Assembly: GCA_041392305.1 (NCBI GenBank)
Contig: JAWKMJ010000010.1
Span: forward strand, 62,001 to 126,000
DNA: 64,000 bases
Reading direction: 5' to 3'
Origin: JAGQYP01 sp041392305
GTDB lineage: Bacteria > Bacteroidota > Bacteroidia > Flavobacteriales_D > Crocinitomicaceae
Shown: piece after piece, positions 32,848 to 40,490 of the stretch
Numbering within the stretch: position 1 is the stretch's first letter
How the letters are laid out: the number at the start of each line of letters is the position of its first letter
Notes under the pieces: model-generated
Told to the model about the DNA's origin: nothing
What the model saw: only the letters and a program-made list of their open reading frames with translations
Database searches by the model: none
Position numbers and translations under genes: made by a program

Positions 32848-33851
32848 TTCTTCTTTTTGGTCTTTTGAAATTCCCTTACTTGATGTGGAATGAAGTAACC
32901 TAAACCAAATTCATGACTTCCTTTTCCTTCAATATTGCTGGTTTTCGTATTGATTGTCACATCATATCCATAGGATAAAAAGAGGCCCTTATAAACTCTA
33001 CCTTGTAGTCCTAAAGTAATGAAATAGTCATTAAAAAATCTAAAACCAATGCGCGGTGTAACAAGGTTCATAATATTGACTCCAAAATTGATCTCAACTT
33101 TGTACTTAACGATACCAGTAAAGTAAAAAGCAGCCATCAAATTTGCTTCAATAGTCGATTTTTTAATGATGCTGTCACCAAATTCCGCATTTCTCGTTCC
33201 AATTGCAATTGAAGCACTAGGGGAGTTGTTCAACCCTTTTTCCTTATCGTAGTCATTATTATCAAATTTGTAGTTATTATAAGGAATTATATTTTCTCCG
33301 CTTAAACTGAAATACACTCTATCTTTCCACCAAAGAACCAAACCTATGCTTGCGTATACTTGATATTGGTTCGGATTTTTATGTGAATAAATCGAGGTGT
33401 CTAGTGGAGCTAATGGAATCAAATAATTGAAATGACTTATGTTTTTAAATCCAATATTTGCTCCGACTCCTAAACTCCATGGTTTGTCTTTAAAATCATG
33501 CTTGTATGCATACCCAATAAAAATCTGGGTGTTCATCCAATCTGATTCTCTTAAATTGGTTGCACCCAACCCTAAATTGTGTTTTCTGTTGAAAGAATAC
33601 TCGAAATTCAGTCCATTCAGGTAGTTTTTTTGGCTCGTCTCTAGGTTTCCAAATTTTGAAAAAACATTCACATTCATTTTTCGGATTCCACCGATTAGAG
33701 AAGGGTTGTAGAGACCTAAATTGTTATTGAAAAATGATTGGTTGATCTCACCTCTTTGTGCGATCAAAAGGCCGGAAAACAAAAAAAAGGCGAGTAGAAT
33801 GACAACCCGCCTTTGAATGAAATATATTTTTGAATTATTTCTTAAATGCAT
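32844..33851 (-). CDS. PorP/SprF family type IX secretion membrane protein
   Basis: 335 residues from the ATG at 33851, which overlaps the end of hbd by 17 bases. An N-terminal hydrophobic signal (VVILLAFFLFSGLLIAQRG) is followed by the family opening INQSFFNNNLGLYNPSLIGG. A strand-rich barrel of about 300 residues follows (YSFNRKHNLGLGATNLRE, PWSLGVGANIGFKN, RIGFRFFNDYFITLGLQG). PorP/SprF proteins help type IX secretion or anchor secreted adhesins in the outer membrane. It lacks the usual adjacent large adhesin gene, so the partner is unclear. Confidence 0.85.
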   Translation of the reverse strand: MHLRNNSKIYFIQRRVVILLAFFLFSGLLIAQRGEINQSFFNNNLGLYNPSLIGGIRKMNVNVFSKFGNLETSQKNYLNGLNFEYSFNRKHNLGLGATNLRESDWMNTQIFIGYAYKHDFKDKPWSLGVGANIGFKNISHFNYLIPLAPLDTSIYSHKNPNQYQVYASIGLVLWWKDRVYFSLSGENIIPYNNYKFDNNDYDKEKGLNNSPSASIAIGTRNAEFGDSIIKKSTIEANLMAAFYFTGIVKYKVEINFGVNIMNLVTPRIGFRFFNDYFITLGLQGRVYKGLFLSYGYDVTINTKTSNIEGKGSHEFGLGYFIPHQVREFQKTKKKK

Positions 33852-34725
33852 CTGCAACAATTAGATCTTTTGTCCCGTGCCCCCAGCTATAAAAACCTTC
33901 TCCGGATTTTACTCCAAGTTTTTTAGCAGTTACCATATTTACAAGTAATGGACATGGCGCGTATTTTGGATTTCCAAATCCTTCATATAGAACTTGCATG
34001 ATTGCCAAACAAACATCAAGCCCAATGAAATCAGCCAACTGAAGAGGTCCCATAGGATGAGCCATTCCCAATTTCATTACTGTATCAATTTCTTCAACTC
34101 CTGCCACACCTTCATGTAAAGTAATAATGGCTTCATTGATCATCGGCATCAAAATTCTATTGGCAACAAAACCAGGATAGTCATTAACTTCAACAGGAAC
34201 CTTTCCCAATTTTTTGGAAGTTTCCATAATTAAATTCGTCACTTGATCAGTCGTAGAATAACCTCTAATAATCTCAACCAATTTCATGATTGGTACAGGA
34301 TTCATGAAGTGCATTCCAATTACTTTTTCTGGTCTTTCGGTAACACTTGCGATTTTTGTAATTGAAATCGAAGATGTATTTGAAGCCAGAATCGCATTTG
34401 CAGGAGCCATCTTATCTAAATCAGCAAAGATCTTTAATTTTAAGTCGATGTTTTCAGTTGCGGCTTCCACAACTAAATCAGCATTTTGAACACCAGCTTC
34501 CATCGCCGTAAAGGTTTTAATGTTCCCCATGGTGTTTGCCTTGTCCTGTTCTGTGATCTTCTCTTTTGCAATCATTCTGTCCAAATTCTTGGTGATTGTA
34601 GACAAGCCTCGGTCAAGACTAGCTTGAGAAATATCAACTAATGCTACTTGAAATCCACTTTGAGCAAAAACATGAGCAATTCCATTCCCCATTGTTCCAG
34701 CTCCTATAACCGTAATGTTCTTCAT
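33835..34725 (-). CDS. hbd: 3-hydroxybutyryl-CoA dehydrogenase
   Basis: 296 residues. This NAD(P)-dependent enzyme interconverts 3-hydroxyacyl-CoA and acetoacetyl-CoA-type substrates. The N-terminal dinucleotide motif is VIGAGTMGNGIAHVFAQSG. NTSSISITKIA and the catalytic His in IGMHFMNPVPIMKLVE lie near residue 138. The C-terminal dimerisation region contains MAHPMGPLQLADFIGLDVCL. The stand-alone form (about 290 residues) suits short-chain acyl-CoA rather than the fused beta-oxidation enzyme. It lies between the peroxidase gene (12 bases) and porP/sprF. Confidence 0.93.
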   Translation of the reverse strand: MKNITVIGAGTMGNGIAHVFAQSGFQVALVDISQASLDRGLSTITKNLDRMIAKEKITEQDKANTMGNIKTFTAMEAGVQNADLVVEAATENIDLKLKIFADLDKMAPANAILASNTSSISITKIASVTERPEKVIGMHFMNPVPIMKLVEIIRGYSTTDQVTNLIMETSKKLGKVPVEVNDYPGFVANRILMPMINEAIITLHEGVAGVEEIDTVMKLGMAHPMGPLQLADFIGLDVCLAIMQVLYEGFGNPKYAPCPLLVNMVTAKKLGVKSGEGFYSWGHGTKDLIVADAFKK

Positions 34726-34737
34726 TTTTATTCTTTT

Positions 34738-35784
34738 TTACTTTTTGTATTCTTCTGCTACATCCCCCGTAAGAGTTTTAAGGAATATAACGATTGAGTT
34801 AATTTCTGCTTCGGTCAAGTCCTTATTCAACTGAGCCTTTGCCATGATTCTCACAGCCTCTTTCAGGTCTTGAACACTTCCATCATGAAAATAAGGATAA
34901 GTTTTCTCCACATTTCTTAAAGAAGGAACTTTAAAAACGTATTTATCCGCTTCATCTTTTGTTACCTCAAATCTTCCTTCGTCTTTTTTCTCACTTTTAG
35001 TTAAACTCCAGTAATCAACATGAACTCCGAATTTTTGATATTGGTCTCCACCTAAGGTTACGCCAGCATGACAAGTTGCACAACCCGCATCAAGAAAAGT
35101 TTGAAGTCCTTTTTTCTCAGCATCTGTAAGCTTATCTGTTTTTCCTTTCAAAAATTCATCAAATCGCGTAGGAGTTACCAATTTTCTTTCAAAGGCACCA
35201 ATGGCAAACCTCAAGTTTTTATAAGTGATTGGATTACTTTCCCCTGGGTAAGCGGCAGCAAACATCTCTACATATTCAGGAATTGCTTTTAATCTTTCAA
35301 TCACGGATTGCTCACTTGGCATTTCCATTTCAACAGGATTTAAAATCGGACCTCCTGCTTGTGCTTCAACATGAGGTTCTCTTCCATCCCAAAACTGAGC
35401 CATGTGCAGTGCTGCATTTAAGGTTGTTGGACTATTTCTTCCTCCTAAACCACCATTATTTCCAGGTGAAAAAGACAGATTATCTACACCAAATGTATTG
35501 AGATTGTGGCAGGAATTACAACTCTGTGTATTGTCTTTAGACAGTCTGTTGTCAAAATACAATTTCTTCCCAAGGGCAACTTTTTCAAGGGTTATTGGAT
35601 TAAAATCAGCAGGCATTTCATCTGGTAAGGCTTGAAACATTTTTTCAGCTTGGCTATACAATGCTGCATAAGGATCTTTTTTTGGAGGTTTTTTTCCTGT
35701 GAATTTTTTCTCACTTCCTCTTCCTGCACATGAATAGATAATCACGCCAGCTAGTAAAATGAATACAATGCTTAGTTTTTTCAT
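34738..35784 (-). CDS. Di-heme cytochrome c peroxidase (CcpA/MauG family), lipoprotein
   Basis: 348 residues from the ATG at 35784; that start gives the lipobox signal MKKLSIVFILLAGVIIYSCAG. Two heme sites are present, CNSCHNLNTFG near residue 89 and CATCHAGVTLGG near residue 235. Other family segments are LGKKLYFDNRLSKDNT, WDGREPHVEAQAGGPI and YPYFHDGSVQDLKEAV. The enzyme reduces hydrogen peroxide with electrons from small cytochromes in the periplasm. A TACATTTG element on the minus strand (35824-35831) may drive it. A DUF4920 gene and a CxxCH lipoprotein gene lie divergently, forming a small redox neighbourhood. Confidence 0.9.
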   Translation of the reverse strand: MKKLSIVFILLAGVIIYSCAGRGSEKKFTGKKPPKKDPYAALYSQAEKMFQALPDEMPADFNPITLEKVALGKKLYFDNRLSKDNTQSCNSCHNLNTFGVDNLSFSPGNNGGLGGRNSPTTLNAALHMAQFWDGREPHVEAQAGGPILNPVEMEMPSEQSVIERLKAIPEYVEMFAAAYPGESNPITYKNLRFAIGAFERKLVTPTRFDEFLKGKTDKLTDAEKKGLQTFLDAGCATCHAGVTLGGDQYQKFGVHVDYWSLTKSEKKDEGRFEVTKDEADKYVFKVPSLRNVEKTYPYFHDGSVQDLKEAVRIMAKAQLNKDLTEAEINSIVIFLKTLTGDVAEEYKK

Positions 35785-35923
35785 GTTATTAAATAATAGT
35801 TTGATTTTTATTTTGGCTTGCGACAAATGTAATACAAAAAAGTGAGGATTTTGTTCCTTGCTTAGACCAAATCTAAATTAGTTTTCACGTGTCTTGTATG
35901 TCATAGAATTGGGAATAAATGGT

Positions 35924-35931
35924 TACTTTTG
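35924..35931 (+). promoter_or_regulatory. Candidate -7 element for the DUF4920 gene
   Basis: TACTTTTG fits TAnnTTTG, 21 bases before the ATG. A TTG -33 is not at the ideal spacing. It pairs divergently with the minus-strand TACATTTG at 35824-35831 before the peroxidase gene. Confidence 0.4.
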
Positions 35932-35951
35932 CGCCAACAAATTGGAATCTT

Positions 35952-36503
35952 ATGAAGAAAATGTTAATGATTTTTGCCGTAACGAGTTTGATGATCTCAT
36001 GCGGTGGTGAAGAGAAGAAAGAAGAAAAGAAGGATAACACCGAGAACAAGGAAGAGGCAAAAGCTCCTGTAGTAATGCTTCGTGGTGCAGACTTTGATAC
36101 CTCTGCGGTAATGTCTCCAAATGAAATGATCGCCAAAATGGAAGGTTTGGATTCTCTAGAGGGGATTGTTTTAAGAACTGAAATCAACGAATGTTGTCAG
36201 AAAAAAGGATGTTGGATGACCTTGAACATGGGGGATGGAAATCCTGACATGAGAGTTTGGTTTAAAGACTACGATTTTTTCGTACCTCTTGATGCAAGTG
36301 GAACTCCGGTTGTTGTTACTGGAAAAGCTTTTATCGATACGGTTTCAATTGCAGATCAAAAGCATATATTGGAAGATGCAAATGCATCAGCTGAAGAAAT
36401 TGCAGCAATCACTGAACCTAAAGTAGAACTTGGGTTTGAAGCTACAGGAGTTTATCTTTACGGATACAATGGCGAAGAAGCTGAAGGAAATGAGAAAAAA
36501 TAA
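35952..36503 (+). CDS. DUF4920 lipoprotein
   Basis: 183 residues from the ATG at 35952. The lipobox ends at LMISCGGEE, followed by a Lys/Glu linker. The domain has GIVLRTEINECCQKKGCWMTLNMG, RVWFKDYDFFVPLDASG and LGFEATGVYLYG, the DUF4920 pattern with its invariant CQKKGCWM cluster. The paired cysteines suggest metal or redox chemistry at the outer membrane but no reaction is known. The next gene begins inside its last 14 bases. Confidence 0.82.
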   Translation: MKKMLMIFAVTSLMISCGGEEKKEEKKDNTENKEEAKAPVVMLRGADFDTSAVMSPNEMIAKMEGLDSLEGIVLRTEINECCQKKGCWMTLNMGDGNPDMRVWFKDYDFFVPLDASGTPVVVTGKAFIDTVSIADQKHILEDANASAEEIAAITEPKVELGFEATGVYLYGYNGEEAEGNEKK

Positions 36504-36987
36504 ATTGAATTTTATAAAAGGAATTTTGGCCATTTGCATTGCATTTGGCCTTTTTTCTTGTTCACAGGAAGAGGAAGTCTCAAAAGAGAAAGAATCGAAT
36601 AAGGAAGAAGAACCAAAAACTCCAGATCTTCATTTGAGAGAAATGATGCGATTCATGTTTAATGATATGACAGTGAATCGTGAGAAAATTTTAAATGGAG
36701 ATCAAGAAATGCATTTTAGTTTTGATTATACTACTATGCCATTAGCCGAGGCTACTACACCCGAAAACAAGGGAAAGGATTCTTATGAAGCAAATATGGC
36801 AAAGTTTATTGATCTCCAAAAACAACTTGCTGAAAGTAGAGACAATTTAAAAAGAGCACATATATTCAATGATATGCGAGAAACATGTATTTCTTGTCAT
36901 CAAGAATATTGTATAGGGCCTTTGAGAAAGATTGATAAGATAATGATCATTCCTAATGATATTCTTGCAGGAGAGCAATTTCAATAG
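36490..36987 (+). CDS. Lipoprotein with one CxxCH heme-binding motif
   Basis: 165 residues from the ATG at 36490, which overlaps the DUF4920 gene by 14 bases; an upstream ATG at 36469 is possible. The lipobox ends at FGLFSCSQEE and a Lys/Glu-rich linker follows. One heme c site, TCISCHQEYCIGPLRK, lies near the C-terminus after a helix rich in Met (REMMRFMFNDM). This is the layout of small cytochrome c proteins with C-terminal heme. With the peroxidase next door it is a plausible electron carrier; the partnership is inferred from position. Confidence 0.7.
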   Translation: MRKNKLNFIKGILAICIAFGLFSCSQEEEVSKEKESNKEEEPKTPDLHLREMMRFMFNDMTVNREKILNGDQEMHFSFDYTTMPLAEATTPENKGKDSYEANMAKFIDLQKQLAESRDNLKRAHIFNDMRETCISCHQEYCIGPLRKIDKIMIIPNDILAGEQFQ

Positions 36988-37064
36988 CCTGTCTTATTTA
37001 GAATGATTCAAAATACCACATTTATGGTATTCCATTTTTAATTCGTGCTGATTAATATTGCAGC

Positions 37065-37208
37065 ATGAAGATGCAACACAATTTTAAAGTAGATGTTTTT
37101 CAGATCGAGGAAGAAAGGTCTGAACTTGATTTTTGCTGTAAAAAGAAAAAATGTTGCAAGAAGTACAAAAAGAAAGGAAATCACTGTGGCTCTTGTCCAA
37201 AAAAATAA
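37065..37208 (+). CDS. 47-residue Cys/Lys-rich small protein
   Basis: A complete short frame (ATG AAG ATG ... TAA). It opens MKMQHNFKVDVFQIEEERSE. The second half has six cysteines in the pattern CC-x4-CC-x9-C-x2-C, interleaved with lysines (FCCKKKKCCKKYKK, HCGSCPKK). Paired cysteines with a basic background suggest metal binding (zinc, copper or iron). It sits alone between the CxxCH lipoprotein and elbB. The translated pattern, rather than a family hit, is the evidence; similar Lys/Cys-rich small proteins occur in Bacteroidota genomes. Confidence 0.6.
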   Translation: MKMQHNFKVDVFQIEEERSELDFCCKKKKCCKKYKKKGNHCGSCPKK

Positions 37209-37278
37209 TCCTTTTTTTAACTGATTTGTCCTTCCGTTTCTCTCATTTTTCTTATTTTCAAAGCTAAAATTATTCTCA

Positions 37279-37968
37279 ATGAAAATAGGTGTTTTACTAT
37301 CAGGTTGTGGCGTTTTTGACGGTGCTGAAATTCAGGAAGCTGTATTGGCCATGTTGGCAATTAAAGAAGAAGGTGCGGAATATGTATGTATTTCTATTGA
37401 TCGGGATCAGCATCATGTAATCGATCATTCCAAAGGTGAAGAAATGCCTGAGAAAAGAAACATGCTGGTTGAAGCAGCCAGAATTGCCAGGGGAGACATC
37501 AAGAATATTAATGACATTACTCCAGCGGAGATCGACGGTTTGGTAATTCCAGGTGGATTCGGTTCAGCTAAAAATTTCACAAAATGGGCTTTTGAAGGAC
37601 CCCAAGGAGATATTCTGCCAGAGGTCAAATTACTCTTGGTAAACATGGTGAATGTAGGGAAACCCATTGCGGCTCTTTGTGTAAGTCCAGTTGTTGTAGC
37701 CAAAGCATTTGAAGGAAGTGAAATTCATCCTAAAATGACCATTGGAACTGCAGCGGATAAATCGGAATACGATATTAATGGTTTTGCTCAAGGTCTTGAA
37801 GCCACGGGAGCAATCTCAGAGATGAAAAATATTCATGAAATAGCCTATGATGAGCAAAATAAAATCATCACTGCTCCATGTTATATGATGGATACAGATA
37901 TTTTGGGAATTCGTGAAAACTCCCAATTAGCAATCAAAAAACTGGTTGAAGTTTGTAAATCTCTGTAA
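37279..37968 (+). CDS. elbB: DJ-1/PfpI family glyoxalase-like protein ElbB
   Basis: 229 residues, cytosolic. The opening GVLLSGCGVFDGAEIQEAV, the segment LVIPGGFGSAKNFTKWA and the nucleophile elbow PIAALCVSPVVVAKAF match ElbB (formerly enhancing lycopene biosynthesis protein 2). The active-site Cys is near residue 134. E. coli ElbB has weak glyoxalase III activity; its physiological role is unclear. Its stop lies five bases before the inferred recF start. Confidence 0.9.
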   Translation: MKIGVLLSGCGVFDGAEIQEAVLAMLAIKEEGAEYVCISIDRDQHHVIDHSKGEEMPEKRNMLVEAARIARGDIKNINDITPAEIDGLVIPGGFGSAKNFTKWAFEGPQGDILPEVKLLLVNMVNVGKPIAALCVSPVVVAKAFEGSEIHPKMTIGTAADKSEYDINGFAQGLEATGAISEMKNIHEIAYDEQNKIITAPCYMMDTDILGIRENSQLAIKKLVEVCKSL

Positions 37969-37972
37969 TCCA

Positions 37973-39079
37973 TTGTTTTTAAGGAAATTAAGTCTAGTCA
38001 ATTTTAAGAATTACGCTGAGTTTGAATATGAATTCGGTCGTGAGGTCACCTGTTTTTATGGGCTGAATGGTGCTGGAAAAACCAATGTATTGGATGCCAT
38101 CTATTATTTGTCAAATTGCAAGTCTTATTTTAATCCAGTTGACAGCCAAAATATTCGTTTTGATGAAAAGTTCTTTCTAATCCAAGGAGAAATAGAAAAG
38201 GAAGGAAAAACTGCTAACCTGCATGTTGGAGTTAAGAAAGGACATAAGAAGTCTGTAAAAAAGAATAAAGTGGAATATGAAAAGTTGTCTGATCACATCG
38301 GGCATTTTCCCACCGTTGTCGTTTCTCCGTACGATATTGATCTAATTTTAGAAGGTTCAGAGACTCGCAGAAGATTAATGGATTATATTATTTCTCAGTA
38401 CGACAAAAAATATTTAGAAGCTCTGATTAAATACAAGAAAATTGTCCAGCAAAGAAATTCATTGTTAAAGCGATTTGCTGAACAGCGGCTTTTTGAACCT
38501 GAATCCATAGAAATTTGGGATTACCAAATGATCCCGTTGGGAAATTACATATTTGAGGCGAGAAAGCTTTTTTTGGATGAATTCATTGTCAAGTTTAAAG
38601 AGGTATACAGAGAAATTGCTGGAACCGATGAGGATGTAAGTTTGATTTATCGATCTGATCTTTTGGAAGGTGATTTCGGACAAATACTGAAAGATTCTTA
38701 TCAATCAGATCACTATAAACAACATACAACGAGAGGGATTCATAGAGATGATCTGACCTTCCAAATTCACGGGCAGCCGATAAAAAAGTTTGGAAGCCAA
38801 GGTCAACAGAAAACTTTTTTGATCGCTCTAAAGCTTTCTAAATTCGATTATTTGAAAGAAATTCTTGGTGTGAAGCCTTTCTTGTTGTTGGATGATATAT
38901 TTGATAAATTAGATGAAAATCGTGTCGCACATCTAATGAAATTGGTCAGTGAACACAATTTTGGACAGGTTTTCATAACAGATACAGAGAAAAATAGGGT
39001 AGAACAAGCCTTTAATAAATGGGAGATCGAAATAGATTTCAAAGAAATACTGAAATATGAGCAAGAGAAAGTCGAATGA
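37973..39079 (+). CDS. recF: DNA replication and repair protein RecF
   Basis: 368 residues from a TTG at 37973, which gives the typical opening MFLRKLSLVNFKNYAEFEYE. A TTG at 37946 is also open but would overlap elbB. Walker A is GLNGAGKTNVLDAIYYLS. The ABC-type signature and Walker B are in GSQGQQKTFLIALKLSKFDYL and PFLLLDDIFDKLDENRV. RecF with RecO and RecR loads RecA at single-strand gaps. It overlaps the DUF721 gene by 23 bases, a coupling common in Bacteroidota. Confidence 0.94.
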   Translation: MFLRKLSLVNFKNYAEFEYEFGREVTCFYGLNGAGKTNVLDAIYYLSNCKSYFNPVDSQNIRFDEKFFLIQGEIEKEGKTANLHVGVKKGHKKSVKKNKVEYEKLSDHIGHFPTVVVSPYDIDLILEGSETRRRLMDYIISQYDKKYLEALIKYKKIVQQRNSLLKRFAEQRLFEPESIEIWDYQMIPLGNYIFEARKLFLDEFIVKFKEVYREIAGTDEDVSLIYRSDLLEGDFGQILKDSYQSDHYKQHTTRGIHRDDLTFQIHGQPIKKFGSQGQQKTFLIALKLSKFDYLKEILGVKPFLLLDDIFDKLDENRVAHLMKLVSEHNFGQVFITDTEKNRVEQAFNKWEIEIDFKEILKYEQEKVE

Positions 39080-39353
39080 ATCTACATTGAAAGAGGCAAT
39101 TGATCGTTTGCTCAAAGCTTATCGACTAGAAGATAAAATGACTGAGCTTACCATCATTGAGAGGTGGGAACAGATCATGGGTAAACCAATAGCCCTGAGA
39201 ACTGAGGAAGTCTATATTCAGAATAAGACACTTTTTGTTCGATTAAATTCATCTGTCATGCGTTCGGAACTGCAGAACGCCAAAGCCAAAATCATAGAAT
39301 TGATCAATAAGGATTCAGGAAAAGAGGTGATTAATGATGTTCACTTACTTTAA
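39057..39353 (+). CDS. DUF721 / DciA-like protein
   Basis: 98 residues. It opens MSKRKSNESTLKEAIDRLLKAY and contains IIERWEQIMGKPIALRTEEVYIQNKTLFVRL and the closing helix SVMRSELQNAKAKIIELIN. This is the DUF721 (DciA) fold. DciA loads the DnaB helicase at the origin in bacteria lacking DnaC. The Bacteroidota members are short versions consisting mainly of the KH-like domain. Close linkage with recF supports a DNA-replication role. It converges on the cysteine desulfurase gene with a four-base overlap. Confidence 0.85.
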   Translation: MSKRKSNESTLKEAIDRLLKAYRLEDKMTELTIIERWEQIMGKPIALRTEEVYIQNKTLFVRLNSSVMRSELQNAKAKIIELINKDSGKEVINDVHLL

Positions 39354-40489
39354 ATTAAATCTTTATCCAAAACTTTTTGGATTTGCTCTAATGCGTAATC
39401 AATCTCTTCTTTCGTAGTATATCTGCTAAATGAAAATCTTGCATTTGGTCTGCCCGTGGGAGCATTTATTCCTCCCAAAACGTGCGATCCAGTATTAACT
39501 CCTGAGGTACAAGCACTTCCCCCAGAACATGCTACTCCATTTAAGTCTAAAGTCAGCAACAGTAATTCTGAATTATTGATTGGAGGAAAACATATATTGA
39601 GGACTGTATACAAACTTTTTTCCGGATCAATCTCGCCATGAAATTCAAAATTGTTGTGCATTCCCTTTAACTTATCAATCATGTATGTTTTTAGTCCTTG
39701 TACATGTTTGATATGCCCTTCAAGATCTTCATACGCCAAATCAAGGGCCTTTGCCATACCAACTATTCCATATAAATTCTCTGTTCCCCCACGCATACCT
39801 CTTTCTTGAGAACCTCCATGAATCATGGGCTTGAGTTTTAAATTTTTATTGATATAAAGAAAACCTACTCCTTTTGGACCATGCAATTTGTGAGCTGCAC
39901 AAGTAATGAAATCAATTTCTAATTTTTCCAAGTCGAAAGCATAATGCCCCATAGTTTGTACCGTATCAGAATGAAAATAAGCTCCATGCTCCCTGCACAA
40001 CTTCGAGACTTTTTCCAAATCAATTTTTGTTCCGATCTCATTGTTTGCATGCATAATGGAAACAAAAGTCTTCTTGGGCTCCATTAAGAGAGTTTCTAGG
40101 TCCTTGAGGTCTATATTCCCTTTATTGTCAACTTGTACAAAAACCAATTCTTTTTTTGAAGCTATTTCTTGAAATTCAGCTGAATGAAGTACAGCATGAT
40201 GTTCAATAGGGCTCGTGATAATTCTGTCAACTTCCAAATCTCGGATTGCACAATGGAAAGCGAAATTGTCCGCTTCTGTTCCTCCAGATGTAAAAATGAT
40301 TTCTCCAGGTTTACAATTTAATTTCTGAGCAATCGATCTCCTGCTGTTTTCAATCAATCCCTTACTTTCTCTTCCGAAAGCGTGAGTAGAAGAGGGGTTC
40401 CCAAAATTATCTCTAATGATTGTACACATTAAATCAGCAACTTCCGGAGCTACAGGAGTTGTAGCAGCATTATCAAGGTAAACTTTCAT
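39350..40489 (-). CDS. Cysteine desulfurase (NifS/IscS family)
   Basis: 379 residues from the ATG at 40489, just after the glmM stop; an earlier in-frame start would lie inside glmM. This PLP enzyme takes sulfur from cysteine for Fe-S clusters or thiolated tRNA. MKVYLDNAATTPVAPEV is the family opening. The PLP lysine is in CAAHKLHGPKGVGFLY, the segment MIHGGSQERGMRGGTENL follows, and the catalytic Cys is in CSGGSACTSG near residue 318. It is probably a housekeeping desulfurase, but no scaffold (iscU, sufU) is adjacent, so iscS versus nifS is left open. Confidence 0.93.
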   Translation of the reverse strand: MKVYLDNAATTPVAPEVADLMCTIIRDNFGNPSSTHAFGRESKGLIENSRRSIAQKLNCKPGEIIFTSGGTEADNFAFHCAIRDLEVDRIITSPIEHHAVLHSAEFQEIASKKELVFVQVDNKGNIDLKDLETLLMEPKKTFVSIMHANNEIGTKIDLEKVSKLCREHGAYFHSDTVQTMGHYAFDLEKLEIDFITCAAHKLHGPKGVGFLYINKNLKLKPMIHGGSQERGMRGGTENLYGIVGMAKALDLAYEDLEGHIKHVQGLKTYMIDKLKGMHNNFEFHGEIDPEKSLYTVLNICFPPINNSELLLLTLDLNGVACSGGSACTSGVNTGSHVLGGINAPTGRPNARFSFSRYTTKEEIDYALEQIQKVLDKDLI

Positions 40490-40490
40490 A

